From Peptococcaceae bacterium (lineage in GTDB: Bacteria > Bacillota > DSM-521 > Neomoorellales > Neomoorellaceae), in the NCBI GenBank assembly GCA_003509545.1, contig DOLC01000124.1, positions 1 to 38,915 on the forward strand: 38,915 nucleotides of DNA, written 5' to 3'. Position numbers and translations under genes: made by a program. Shown one piece after another: positions 24,911-33,887 of the stretch. Each line of letters opens with the position of its first letter. Within the stretch, counting starts at the first letter, position 1. The notes below the pieces were generated by a model. It saw only the letters and a list, made by a program, of their open reading frames with translations, had not been told where the DNA came from and ran no database searches.

Positions 24911-26002
24911 ATGCAGGCTGCCATTTTGACCGAGCTGTGCCTCCATAACTTTCGCAACTACCGGGAAAGGGTGTTCTACTTTGGTCCCGGTCTTCATGTG
25001 ATAACGGGCCCCAACGGGGCCGGCAAGACCAATCTCCTGGAGGCCATAGCTTATCTGTCTACCGGGCGTTCCTTTCGCTTCCATCAAGACCGGGACCTGG
25101 TCACCGTCGGGCACGCCGCCTTCCGCCTCCGTGCCCGCCTGAAAGAGGGCAACCAGGGGTGGGAGATGGAAATTATCTACCACCAAGGTAGAAAAAACTT
25201 AACAATTAACGGTAACCGCCACCGTGTGATGGACCTCCTGGGGTTATTTCCCACCGTAACCTTCGGACCCGACGACCTGTATCTCGTGAAAGGCCCGCCG
25301 GTTATACGCCGCCGGTTCCTGGACCGGGAATTATGCCAGATAGACCGCTCCTACTGCCATCACCTCATGGCCTATCGCCGGACACTGCTCCAGCGGAACT
25401 TACTCCTGAAACGTATAAAAAAGGGAGAGGCGGGGGCTGATCAGCTGGAACCGTGGGACCACCAGCTCGTGGCTTTTGGCCGACCCTTGGTGGAGAAGAG
25501 GCAGGAGGTCCTGGACAAGTTAAGGGTCATGGCGGATGAATTTTTCCGGGAGTTGGCTGGGGGTTCCTCTTCCCTGGGCCTGGATTATCGGCCAAGTGTT
25601 GGTCCCTCAGAGGATTGGCTCAAGAAGCTGGCGGAGAAGCGTGGCAAGGAAATCGGCGCCGGCGCTTCCCTTCTGGGTCCCCACCGGGACGATTTTACCC
25701 TGGCCATAGGCGAACGCAGCGGCCGCCAGTACGCCTCCCAGGGAGAGCAGAGGACCCTTGTTCTGGCCTTAAAACTGGCGGAGACTGCGTACTTTGCCGA
25801 AGTCCTGGGCTTCCGGCCGGCCCTGCTCCTGGATGACGTCTTTTCGGAGCTGGACGCCAGGCGGCGCCGGGCATTGATAAGGGTAGTTGCGGGAGAGGGA
25901 CAGGCCTTTATAACTACCACTCAGGCCGAAGATATACCTCCGGAGCTGGGGGAAAAGGCCCTGGTCTTCTCCTGCGGCGCGGAAAAAGGAGACGCCTTGT
26001 AA
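24911..26002 (+). CDS. recF: DNA replication and repair protein RecF
   Basis: A 363-residue SMC-like ATPase that helps load RecA at gaps. Walker A GPNGAGKT is at 33-40, LHNFRNY at 11-17 is the family start, and the signature YASQGEQRTLVLALKLAE plus Walker B ALLLDDVFSELD are visible. ATG 24911, 7 bp after dnaN, is chosen; a TTG at 24896 would overlap dnaN. Neither has a strong ribosome-binding site, so coupling with dnaN is likely. The S4-domain gene often found between dnaN and recF in Firmicutes is absent. Confidence 0.96.
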   Translation: MQAAILTELCLHNFRNYRERVFYFGPGLHVITGPNGAGKTNLLEAIAYLSTGRSFRFHQDRDLVTVGHAAFRLRARLKEGNQGWEMEIIYHQGRKNLTINGNRHRVMDLLGLFPTVTFGPDDLYLVKGPPVIRRRFLDRELCQIDRSYCHHLMAYRRTLLQRNLLLKRIKKGEAGADQLEPWDHQLVAFGRPLVEKRQEVLDKLRVMADEFFRELAGGSSSLGLDYRPSVGPSEDWLKKLAEKRGKEIGAGASLLGPHRDDFTLAIGERSGRQYASQGEQRTLVLALKLAETAYFAEVLGFRPALLLDDVFSELDARRRRALIRVVAGEGQAFITTTQAEDIPPELGEKALVFSCGAEKGDAL

Positions 26003-26045
26003 TCTCCGTCGTAAACCATTCCTTGAGGTGCGGGGGTGAGAAAGA

Positions 26046-26315
26046 GTGTATTTACACATCGGCGGCGATATGCTTCTACCTCTAAAGGACATCGTGGGTA
26101 TCTTCGATTATGAAAAAATAGGGCGTTCGGCTGCCAACAAGGAGTTCTGGGAAGCCAACAAAAAGAGTCCGCCGGTGAAGGGTGAGACGGTGAAATCCTT
26201 TATCGTTACGTCCGATAAAAAGATCTACTTTTCCTCCATTTCTCCGGTAACCCTGAGCCGCAGGGCGGCGGCCCTTAAGAAGTGCGCCGACCTAGCGGCG
26301 ATTTTCAAGGCATAG
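26046..26315 (+). CDS. remB: RemB-like extracellular matrix regulator (DUF370)
   Basis: An 89-residue DUF370 protein: MYLHIGGDMLLPLKDIVGIFD, split here at residues 1-15 and 16-21, is the family start, followed by VKSFIVTSDKKIYFSSISPVTLSRR (about 49-73). In Bacillus subtilis the YaaB/RemB gene occupies the same place between recF and gyrB; its partner RemA is a DNA-binding matrix regulator. GTG start with GGGGGTGAG upstream. The DNA-binding target here is unknown. Confidence 0.9.
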   Translation: MYLHIGGDMLLPLKDIVGIFDYEKIGRSAANKEFWEANKKSPPVKGETVKSFIVTSDKKIYFSSISPVTLSRRAAALKKCADLAAIFKA

Positions 26316-26404
26316 TTAACCGCCGAGGGAGACGTCGCAAAGGGGCCGCGACGCGGGAAAAGAATAATAAGGGCACCGGCCCGAAGGCACGGGAAGGGGG
26401 CGCA

Positions 26405-26433
26405 TTGTCGCCGAAAAGCTATTGTGGTAATAT
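26405..26433 (+). promoter_or_regulatory. Possible gyrB promoter
   Basis: TTGTCG (26405-26410) and TAATAT (26428-26433) are spaced by 17 bp, 37 bp before the gyrB start. Each hexamer deviates from consensus at two positions, so this is tentative. Confidence 0.4.
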
Positions 26434-26469
26434 TCTTCCTGGGTATTAAAGGACTACGGGAGGAAGAAA

Positions 26470-28380
26470 ATGGAGGAAAAAGAAAATATTCCCGTCTACG
26501 ACGCCAGCCAGATCCAGGTACTGGAGGGTATGGAGGCCGTACGACGGCGGCCGGGTATGTACATCGGCAATACCGGGTCTAGGGGCTTGCACCAGCTGGT
26601 GTTCGAACTCGTGGACAACAGCGTTGACGAGGCTCTGGCCGGTTTCTGTACCCGAGTGGAGGTGGTCCTCCATCGGGACGGGCGAGTCACCGTGGCCGAC
26701 AACGGCCGGGGAATCCCGGTGGACATCCACGAACAGACGGGTCTGCCTGGGGTAGAGGTGGCCCTCACTATCCTCCACGCCGGGGGCAAGTTCGGCGGCA
26801 ACGGGTATAAGGTGGCCGGAGGCCTCCACGGCGTGGGGCTGTCGGTGGTCAACGCCCTGTCCAGCGAGCTTGTGGTGAAGGTCAAAAGGGACGGCAAGGT
26901 GTATGAGCAGCTCTACCGCCGCGGCAGCAAGGCTACCGAGCTCGAGGTTACGGGGAGGGCCAAGGGTACGGGAACGTCTATTACTTTTCGCCCTGATCCC
27001 GAAATCTTCGAGACAGTGGAATTCGACCCAGAGGTTATCGCCAAACGTCTGCAGGAGCTGGCTTTTTTAAACCGGGGCCTTAAGATCCTTTTCCGGGACG
27101 AAGGGCGGAACCGGGAGGAGGTCTATCAGCAGAACGGTGGCCTCATCGACTTCGTGCGTCACTTGAACAAGAACAAAAACGTATTGTTCGCCCGGCCCTT
27201 CTACTTCGACGCCACCAGGGATGAGATCCAGGTGGAGGTTGCCCTCCAGTATAACGATGGGTATAACGAGCTAATCCTGTCTTACGCCAATAATATCCAT
27301 ACCGCGGAGGGCGGGACCCATGAGGCGGGCTTTAAGGCGGCCTTAACGCGGGTCATCAACGATTACGGCCGGCGGTTTAATCTACTGAAGGAAAACGAGG
27401 CCAACCTTTCCGGGGAAGACGTGCGCGAGGGTTTGGTGGCCGTCATCAGCGTTAAGGTGAAGGAGCCCCAGTTCGAGGGCCAGACCAAAACGAAACTCGG
27501 CAACTCAGAGGTAAGGGGTATCGTGGAGGGACTGGTGGCGGAGTACTTGAGCTCCTTCCTGGAGGAGAACCCCGGCGTGGCGCGGCGGATACTGGACAAG
27601 GCCCTTACCGCGGCCCGGGCCCGGGAAGCCGCCCGCAAGGCGAGGGAGCTGACCCGGCGCAAGAGTGCCCTGGAGGTCACCGCTCTTCCCGGCAAGCTGG
27701 CCGACTGCACCCACCGCGACCCGGCCCAGACCGAACTCTTCCTGGTGGAGGGCGATTCGGCGGGGGGTTCGGCGAAACAGGGGAGGGACCGCCGGTTCCA
27801 GGCCATCCTGCCCCTCAGGGGTAAGATTTTGAATGTGGAAAAGGCGCGGATGGACAAGATTCTGAACAACGAGGAGATCCGGGCCATCATCACGGCTCTG
27901 GGGACGGGCATAGGAGAGGATTTCAACCTGGATAAACTCCGCTACCACCGGACCATCCTCATGGCCGACGCCGATGTGGACGGCTCCCACATCCGCACCC
28001 TTCTCCTCACTTTCTTCTACCGCTACATGAGGCCGCTGATAGAAAAGGGATACGTGTATATCGCTCAACCCCCTCTGTATAAGGTGTCCAGGGGAAAAGA
28101 GGTCCATTACCTTTACAGCGATCAGGCCCTGGAGAGCTTCCTGAACTCCCGGAACGGAGAGCGCTGGGAGATCCAGCGTTATAAGGGCCTGGGGGAAATG
28201 AACCCCGAACAACTGTGGGAAACGACCATGAATCCCGCCACCCGCACCCTCCTCCGGGTCACCCTTGAGGATGCCGTGGCCGCCGACCAGATCTTCAGCA
28301 TCCTTATGGGAGACCGGGTAGAGCCGAGGCGGGATTTCATCCAGAGACACGCCCACGAGGTGCGCAACCTGGATATTTAA
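26470..28380 (+). CDS. gyrB: DNA gyrase subunit B
   Basis: A 636-residue ATPase subunit of the type II topoisomerase that introduces negative supercoils. The GHKL ATP site shows ELVDNSVDEA and DNGRGIPV; GGLHGVGLSVVNALS is the lid region; the TOPRIM metal site EGDSAGGSAKQGRDR starts at Glu427, with DADVDGSHIRTLLLTFFYR further on. Typical short Firmicute form. ATG start with GGGAGGAAG upstream; gyrA follows 19 bp later. Confidence 0.98.
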   Translation: MEEKENIPVYDASQIQVLEGMEAVRRRPGMYIGNTGSRGLHQLVFELVDNSVDEALAGFCTRVEVVLHRDGRVTVADNGRGIPVDIHEQTGLPGVEVALTILHAGGKFGGNGYKVAGGLHGVGLSVVNALSSELVVKVKRDGKVYEQLYRRGSKATELEVTGRAKGTGTSITFRPDPEIFETVEFDPEVIAKRLQELAFLNRGLKILFRDEGRNREEVYQQNGGLIDFVRHLNKNKNVLFARPFYFDATRDEIQVEVALQYNDGYNELILSYANNIHTAEGGTHEAGFKAALTRVINDYGRRFNLLKENEANLSGEDVREGLVAVISVKVKEPQFEGQTKTKLGNSEVRGIVEGLVAEYLSSFLEENPGVARRILDKALTAARAREAARKARELTRRKSALEVTALPGKLADCTHRDPAQTELFLVEGDSAGGSAKQGRDRRFQAILPLRGKILNVEKARMDKILNNEEIRAIITALGTGIGEDFNLDKLRYHRTILMADADVDGSHIRTLLLTFFYRYMRPLIEKGYVYIAQPPLYKVSRGKEVHYLYSDQALESFLNSRNGERWEIQRYKGLGEMNPEQLWETTMNPATRTLLRVTLEDAVAADQIFSILMGDRVEPRRDFIQRHAHEVRNLDI

Positions 28381-28399
28381 CTAAAAGGAGTGGCAGCCC

Positions 28400-30826
28400 T
28401 TGGCGGTTGAAAACACCGGAATCGGTACCGTCCTGCCGGTGAAGATCGAAGAAGAGATGAAGCGCTCCTACATCGACTACGCCATGAGCGTCATTGTAGG
28501 GCGCGCCCTTCCCGACGTCCGGGACGGCCTCAAGCCGGTCCATCGCCGGATCCTCTACGCCATGTACGAGGCCAATATGACCCCCGACAAGCCGTACAAA
28601 AAATCGGCCCGGGTGGTGGGGGATGTTCTGGCCCGGTATCACCCCCACGGGGATGCCGCCGTATACGAAACCATGGTGCGCATGGCCCAGGATTTCGCCA
28701 GCAGGTACACCCTCATCGACGGCCACGGAAACTTCGGCTCCGTGGACGGGGATTCCCCGGCGGCCATGAGGTATACCGAGGCCAGGCTTTCCAGCCTGGC
28801 CCTGGCCATGCTGGCCGACATCGAAAAGGACACCGTAGACTTCATCCCCAATTATGACGGCACCTTAAAGGAACCGGTAGTACTGCCGGCGCGGTTCCCC
28901 AACCTCCTGGTTAACGGATCGTCGGGCATTGCCGTAGGCATGGCCACCAACATCCCTCCCCACAACCTGGGGGAGATCATCGATGCCCTGGTGCTCCTCA
29001 TCGAAAAACCGGAAGCCGGCCTCAAGGAGATTATGGCGGTGGTCAAGGGGCCCGATTTCCCTACGGGCGGGATTATCCTGGGGAAAGAGGGCATCAGGAA
29101 CGCCTACCGCTCGGGGCGGGGCAATATTAGAATCCGGGCCCGGGCCACCGTGGAACCCTTAACCGGAGGGCGGCACCAAATTGTCATCACCGAGCTGCCC
29201 TATCAGGTTAACAAAGCTCGCCTTATCGAAACCATTGCGGAACTGGTGAGGGAAAAGAAGATCGAGGGCATAAGCGACCTGCGGGATGAATCGGACCGCA
29301 CGGGGCTGCGGGTGGTAGTGGAACTCAAGCGCGATGCCCAGCCTCGGGTGATCCTAAACCAGCTCTACAAGCACACTCAGATGCAGGAAAACTTCGGCGT
29401 CATTATGCTGGCCCTGGTGGACGGGCGGCCCCGCATACTTAATCTGAAGGAGATGCTGGAGCATTACCTCCTCCACCAGAAGAATATAGTTACCAGGCGG
29501 ACCCGCTATCTGCTGAACCAGGCCGAAGCCCGGGCCCACATCCTGGAGGGTTTGCGCATAGCCCTCCAGTACCTGGACGCCGTCATCCGCACCATCCGGC
29601 GCTCGCGGGATGCGGACACCGCCCGTAAGGCCCTTATGGAAAATTTCTCCTTAAGCGAAAAACAGGCCCAGGCTATTCTGGATATGAGACTCCAGCGTCT
29701 GACCGCCCTGGAGAGGGAAAAATTAGAAGAAGAATACCGCGAAGTCACGAAAAAGATAGCCTATTACCGAGAGGTCCTGGCCAGCGAAGCCAAAGTCATG
29801 GGCATCGTCCGGGAAGAACTCCTGGAAATCAAAGCCAAGCATGCCGATGCCAGGCGCACCCAGATCGTAGCCGAAGAAGAGCCCCTGGAAGCAGAAGACC
29901 TGGTCCCCGAAGAGGACGTGGTCATCACCATCAGCCACCGGGGATACATCAAGAGGCTACCTGCCGACACTTACAGGAGCCAGCGGAGGGGAGGCCGGGG
30001 TATCCAGGCCCTCTCCACCCGGGAAGAGGATTTCGCCCAGCACCTCTTCGTTACCTCCACCCACTATTACCTCCTCTTTTTTACCAATAAGGGTAAAGTA
30101 TACCAGATGCGGGCCCACGAGGTGCCGGAAGGGAGCCGCCAGGCCCGGGGTACGGCCCTGGTTAACCTTATCTATTTGTCCCCGGGGGAAGGCATCACGG
30201 CCGTTATTGCTGTTCCGGATTTCGAGGGAGATGCGTACCTTTTCATGGCCACCCGGCAGGGGGTGGTGAAAAAGACGCCCCTCAGAGAGTACCGCACCTC
30301 CCGCCGGGACGGGATCATAGCCCTCAACCTTGAGGAAGAGGACGAACTCATAGGGGTAGAACTGACCGGCGGGGGGGACGACATCCTGCTGGCTACCCGA
30401 GAGGGAAAGATTATACGCTTCCGGGAAGAGGAAGTGCGGGCCATGGGCCGCGGAGCGCACGGCGTCCGGGGCATTAAGCTAGAGGAAGGAGACGCGGTGG
30501 TGGGAATGGCCCGGGCCCTGCCCGGCCGGGATCTGGTGCTGGTCACCGAAAAGGGCTTCGGTAAGCGTACTTCCCTGGAAGAATATCCCCGGCAGGGACG
30601 AGGGGGCAAGGGCCTCATAGCCATGAAGGTTACGGCCAGGACGGGCCTCCTGGCAGGGGTGGTCGTTGCCGGGGAGGAAGAAGAACTCATGCTCATCACC
30701 GCCGAGGGACTCCTCATCCGCCTGCAAACGTCGGATATTTCCCGCCAGGGGCGGTATACCCAGGGAGTCACCCTCATGCGCTTAGAGGAAAAGGACCGGG
30801 TCATGGCCGTGGCCCGGGTACCATGA
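28400..30826 (+). CDS. gyrA: DNA gyrase subunit A
   Basis: An 808-residue cleavage and wrapping subunit. The catalytic tyrosine is Tyr125 in AAMRYTEARL. The C-terminal beta-pinwheel is present, including the GyrA box QRRGGRG at about 530-536, which marks it as gyrase rather than topoisomerase IV. At the position equivalent to Escherichia coli Ser83 there is Ala86 (HPHGDAAVYE), and Asp87 is replaced by Glu90. TTG start with AAAAGGAG upstream. Co-transcribed with gyrB. Confidence 0.97.
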   Translation: MAVENTGIGTVLPVKIEEEMKRSYIDYAMSVIVGRALPDVRDGLKPVHRRILYAMYEANMTPDKPYKKSARVVGDVLARYHPHGDAAVYETMVRMAQDFASRYTLIDGHGNFGSVDGDSPAAMRYTEARLSSLALAMLADIEKDTVDFIPNYDGTLKEPVVLPARFPNLLVNGSSGIAVGMATNIPPHNLGEIIDALVLLIEKPEAGLKEIMAVVKGPDFPTGGIILGKEGIRNAYRSGRGNIRIRARATVEPLTGGRHQIVITELPYQVNKARLIETIAELVREKKIEGISDLRDESDRTGLRVVVELKRDAQPRVILNQLYKHTQMQENFGVIMLALVDGRPRILNLKEMLEHYLLHQKNIVTRRTRYLLNQAEARAHILEGLRIALQYLDAVIRTIRRSRDADTARKALMENFSLSEKQAQAILDMRLQRLTALEREKLEEEYREVTKKIAYYREVLASEAKVMGIVREELLEIKAKHADARRTQIVAEEEPLEAEDLVPEEDVVITISHRGYIKRLPADTYRSQRRGGRGIQALSTREEDFAQHLFVTSTHYYLLFFTNKGKVYQMRAHEVPEGSRQARGTALVNLIYLSPGEGITAVIAVPDFEGDAYLFMATRQGVVKKTPLREYRTSRRDGIIALNLEEEDELIGVELTGGGDDILLATREGKIIRFREEEVRAMGRGAHGVRGIKLEEGDAVVGMARALPGRDLVLVTEKGFGKRTSLEEYPRQGRGGKGLIAMKVTARTGLLAGVVVAGEEEELMLITAEGLLIRLQTSDISRQGRYTQGVTLMRLEEKDRVMAVARVP

Positions 30827-30874
30827 AGAAAAATTTAACGGCAGGGTTTATTATTAAATCAAGCTAAAAGCCAG

Positions 30875-30902
30875 TTGCATCCGGCGGGATTTATATTATA
30901 AA
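30875..30902 (+). promoter_or_regulatory. Probable pdxS promoter
   Basis: TTGCAT (30875-30880) and TATAAA (30897-30902) with a 16-bp spacer lie 40 bp upstream of the pdxS start, in an AT-rich gap after gyrA. Confidence 0.5.
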
Positions 30903-30942
30903 ATCACTTAGGGTTAATCTAACGATACAGGGGGGAGTGGGT

Positions 30943-31833
30943 GTGGCCGCAGCTGAAAAAGGCACGTGGACGGTAAAGACGGGCCTGGCCGAGATGCTCA
31001 AGGGCGGGGTAATTATGGACGTCACCACCCCCGAGCAGGCAAAGATCGCCGAGGAGGCGGGCGCCTGCGCCGTCATGGCGCTGGAGAGGGTGCCGGCGGA
31101 TATACGGGCTGCCGGAGGGGTGGCCCGGATGGCCGATCCCACCGTTATCCTGCGGATAATGGACGCCGTAACCATTCCGGTCATGGCCAAGGTTCGCATA
31201 GGCCACTTTGTAGAAGCGCAGATCCTGGAAGCCTTAGGGGTAGACTATATTGACGAGAGCGAGGTTCTCACACCCGCCGACGAGGAATTTCACATCAACA
31301 AGCACGCCTTCAAGGTACCCTTCGTTTGCGGCGCCCGCAACCTGGGTGAGGCCTTGCGCCGGATCGGCGAAGGGGCGGCCATGATCCGGACCAAGGGCGA
31401 GCCCGGCACGGGCAATGTGGTGGAAGCCGTGCGCCATATGCGCATGGTAATGGCCGAGATACGCAGGCTGGTCAACCTGCCGGAGGAAGAATTGATGACT
31501 TATGCGAAAAACATCCAGGCGCCCTACGAGCTGGTCCTGGAGACCAAGAAATTGGGGCGCCTCCCGGTGGTGAATTTTGCGGCCGGGGGAATTGCCACCC
31601 CTGCGGATGCAGCCCTCATGATGCAGCTGGGGGCCGATGGAATCTTTGTGGGCTCGGGTATTTTCAAATCGGCCGATCCCATGAAACGGGCCCGGGCCAT
31701 TGTGGCTGCCACCACCCATTACAACGATCCCCACGTTCTGGCAGAAGTGTCCAAGGACCTGGGCGAAGCCATGCCGGGCATCGACATCGCCACCTTGAGC
31801 CAGGAACAGCGGATGCAGGAACGCGGATGGTAA
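30943..31833 (+). CDS. pdxS: Pyridoxal 5'-phosphate synthase subunit PdxS
   Basis: A 296-residue TIM-barrel enzyme that makes PLP from ribose 5-phosphate, glyceraldehyde 3-phosphate and ammonia. Family blocks: KGGVIMDVTTPEQAKIAEEAG, split at about 20-30 and 31-40, VARMADPTVI, PVMAKVRIGHFVEAQ with a catalytic lysine, and IRTKGEPGTGNVVEAVRH. The second GTG (30943) has GGGGGGAG at a spacing of 5; the GTG two codons upstream overlaps that site and is less likely. pdxT follows. The product serves SelA, among other PLP enzymes here. Confidence 0.97.
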   Translation: MAAAEKGTWTVKTGLAEMLKGGVIMDVTTPEQAKIAEEAGACAVMALERVPADIRAAGGVARMADPTVILRIMDAVTIPVMAKVRIGHFVEAQILEALGVDYIDESEVLTPADEEFHINKHAFKVPFVCGARNLGEALRRIGEGAAMIRTKGEPGTGNVVEAVRHMRMVMAEIRRLVNLPEEELMTYAKNIQAPYELVLETKKLGRLPVVNFAAGGIATPADAALMMQLGADGIFVGSGIFKSADPMKRARAIVAATTHYNDPHVLAEVSKDLGEAMPGIDIATLSQEQRMQERGW

Positions 31834-31852
31834 GGAGAGGAAGATAGGACCC

Positions 31853-32419
31853 ATGCTGGTAGGAGTACTGGCCCTGCAGGGGGCCTTCAGGGAGCACATA
31901 GAAAAATTGGAGGCCTGCGGTGCCCGCGGCCGCGAGGTACGTAAACCCCGGGAACTGGAGGGGGTAGAAGCCCTCATAATTCCGGGCGGCGAGAGCACAG
32001 CCATCGGCCGGTTGATGGTAGAATTCTCCTTACTGGAACCCATACGCCGTAGGGGAGAACAAGGAATGCCCATCTGGGGTACCTGTGCCGGCATGGTGCT
32101 CCTGGCCAAGGATATAATCGATAGCCAACAGACCCGCCTGTCCCTCATGGATATGAAGGTGCGGCGGAACGCCTTCGGCCGCCAGGTGGACAGCTTTGAG
32201 ACGGACTTATCCATTCCTCCGCTGGGATCGGAACCCTTCCGGGGGGTTTTTATTCGTGCCCCTTACGCGGAAGAAGTGGGTCCGGGCGTGGAGGTACTGG
32301 CTGCCGTGGACGGGAAGATAGTGGCGGCGCGCCAGGGAAAACTCCTGGCCACGGCCTTCCATCCGGAACTGACCGGCGATCTCCGGTTCCACCAGTACTT
32401 CCTAAAAAACGCCCAGTAG
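31853..32419 (+). CDS. pdxT: Pyridoxal 5'-phosphate synthase glutaminase PdxT
   Basis: A 188-residue class I glutamine amidotransferase that feeds ammonia to PdxS. It has GVLALQGAFREH at the start, PGGEST at 44-49, the nucleophile Cys78 in WGTCAGM, and the His-Glu pair in FHPEL. ATG start with AGGAC shortly upstream and AAGGAGAGG further off. It lies 19 bp after pdxS, one operon. Confidence 0.97.
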   Translation: MLVGVLALQGAFREHIEKLEACGARGREVRKPRELEGVEALIIPGGESTAIGRLMVEFSLLEPIRRRGEQGMPIWGTCAGMVLLAKDIIDSQQTRLSLMDMKVRRNAFGRQVDSFETDLSIPPLGSEPFRGVFIRAPYAEEVGPGVEVLAAVDGKIVAARQGKLLATAFHPELTGDLRFHQYFLKNAQ

Positions 32420-32433
32420 AGGCGCCCCTTTTG

Positions 32434-32647
32434 TCCTGCAGGAGGGAACTATTACCCTTCTTTGGTGTTTCCCCGGACGACTCCTTTTGGCCGGCCGGGA
32501 CAGGCGCTCCAGGGTAGACGTTCATGGCGCCTGTGCGGCACCAGCAGAGGAAGGAAAATAGCTAAAGCGTATTTTCGGGATAGAGAAGGGGCCGACAACC
32601 TGAACTACGAGGCAGGCCCGGCATACTTTAAGGCCAGGGCCTGTTTT
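32434..32647 (+). promoter_or_regulatory. Leader with terminator-like hairpin before GH15 gene
   Basis: In the 261-bp gap after pdxT, CAGGCCC-GGC (32613-32622) pairs with GCC-A-GGGCCTG (32633-32643) and is followed by TTTT (32644-32647), 34 bp before the GH15 start. It may end the pdxST transcript or act as an attenuator for the GH15 gene. Upstream is the palindrome TCCTGCAGGA (32434-32443). No known riboswitch or T-box motif was recognised, and a 70-codon open frame here looks spurious. Confidence 0.45.
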
Positions 32648-32680
32648 GCCTTCTGGATCTCCTGCGGAGGATGAATTTTC

Positions 32681-33766
32681 TTGGACGGTATCTTAAAGAG
32701 GAGCGTGGCCATCCTTAAAGGGTACCAGACCCCCTGGGGCGCTTTCCCCGCAGCACCCTCTTTCCCTCCCTACGAGTACGTGTGGCTGCGGGACGGCACC
32801 TTCATCGCCTACGCCCTGGATCTGGCGGGAGAGGGGGAAGCTGCCGGGGCCTTTTATACCTTCATGGCCGAGACGATCGTAAAGCACGGCCACAAGGTCC
32901 ACCGGGCCCTGCGGGCGGCAGAGGAAAGCCGGCCCCTGGGCGACGAAGACTACCTTCACACCCGCTACACTCTGCTGGGGGAAGAAGGACGGGAACCGTG
33001 GGGAAATTTCCAGCTCGACGGCTACGGCACTTACCTGTGGGGCCTGGCCTCCCACCTCGGGCACCAGGGTAGGGCGGATCGGCCTTACAGGGAGGCCATT
33101 TCCCTGGTGACCGCCTATCTGTGCGCCCTGTGGGACCGCCCCTGTCTGGACTGCTGGGAAGAATGGGGCGAATACCGGCACCCTTCCACCTGGGCGGCCA
33201 TCTACGGCGGTTTAAGGGCCGCGTTACCGTGGCTGGAGCCTTCCTGGGAGGAAAAGGTACTGTCCGTCCTGGATGATTTACCCGCTAAGCTGAGGGCCGA
33301 ATTCAGCCGGGAAGGGCATTTTGTCAAGTTCGCCGGCCGGCCCGGGGTTGACGCCAATCTCCTATGGCTGGCCGTGCCCTTCGGTGTCTGCTCCTGGGAC
33401 GACCCCACCTTTCGTACTACCGTAGACAAAATAGAGGAGGACCTCCTGGGAGGAGGACTCAAACGCTACAAGGAGGATACGTACTACGGCGGCGGGGAAT
33501 GGGTGCTGCTTACGGCGTGGCTGGCCTGGTACTACCGCCTCCGAGGAAGGGAAAGGGAGGCCCGCGACCTCCTGGAATGGGTGGCCGCCCAGGCCGACGA
33601 AGAAGGCCGGCTGCCGGAGCAGGTGCCCCATAACCTGAATTCCCCTGAGCATTACGCGTATTGGGTGCGGCGCTGGGGCCCCGTAGCCAGGCCCCTGCTG
33701 TGGTCCCACGCCATGTACATCATTGCGGCAACCCCTGGCGAGCCGGGATCCTGGTCCGGGTTCTGA
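32681..33766 (+). CDS. GH15-type glycoside hydrolase (glucoamylase/trehalase-like)
   Basis: A 361-residue (alpha/alpha)6-barrel type protein. It starts MDGILKRSVAILKGYQ; YEYVWLRDGTFIAYAL (about 31-46) is the substrate-binding loop typical of glycoside hydrolase family 15, DCWEEWGEYRHPSTWAA carries the probable general acid glutamate, and RLPEQVPHN and RPLLWSHAMYI resemble the second catalytic region. It is shorter than full GH15 enzymes because the N-terminal beta-sandwich is missing. No signal peptide, so cytoplasmic. TTG start after GCGGAGGATG. Substrate unknown; trehalose, maltodextrin or a glycoside are possible. Confidence 0.8.
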   Translation: MDGILKRSVAILKGYQTPWGAFPAAPSFPPYEYVWLRDGTFIAYALDLAGEGEAAGAFYTFMAETIVKHGHKVHRALRAAEESRPLGDEDYLHTRYTLLGEEGREPWGNFQLDGYGTYLWGLASHLGHQGRADRPYREAISLVTAYLCALWDRPCLDCWEEWGEYRHPSTWAAIYGGLRAALPWLEPSWEEKVLSVLDDLPAKLRAEFSREGHFVKFAGRPGVDANLLWLAVPFGVCSWDDPTFRTTVDKIEEDLLGGGLKRYKEDTYYGGGEWVLLTAWLAWYYRLRGREREARDLLEWVAAQADEEGRLPEQVPHNLNSPEHYAYWVRRWGPVARPLLWSHAMYIIAATPGEPGSWSGF

Positions 33767-33805
33767 TACCGGCAGAAAACAGGAAATGGCGCTGCAGACT
33801 GGTAA

Positions 33806-33835
33806 TTGACAGGTCTTACCGGGCAGGTTTATAAT
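33806..33835 (+). promoter_or_regulatory. Consensus sigma-A promoter of liv operon
   Basis: TTGACA (33806-33811) and TATAAT (33830-33835), both perfect, with an 18-bp spacer, 52 bp upstream of the livK start. Confidence 0.85.
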
Positions 33836-33887
33836 AAGTCCAAGTGTGTAGAGACACGCAAAGGCGAGAAAAAGGAGGTCTTGTGGA

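Noticed and set aside
32462..32674. 70-codon frame in the GH15 leader
   Set aside because: No good start signal, no recognisable motif, and it crosses the terminator-like hairpin.
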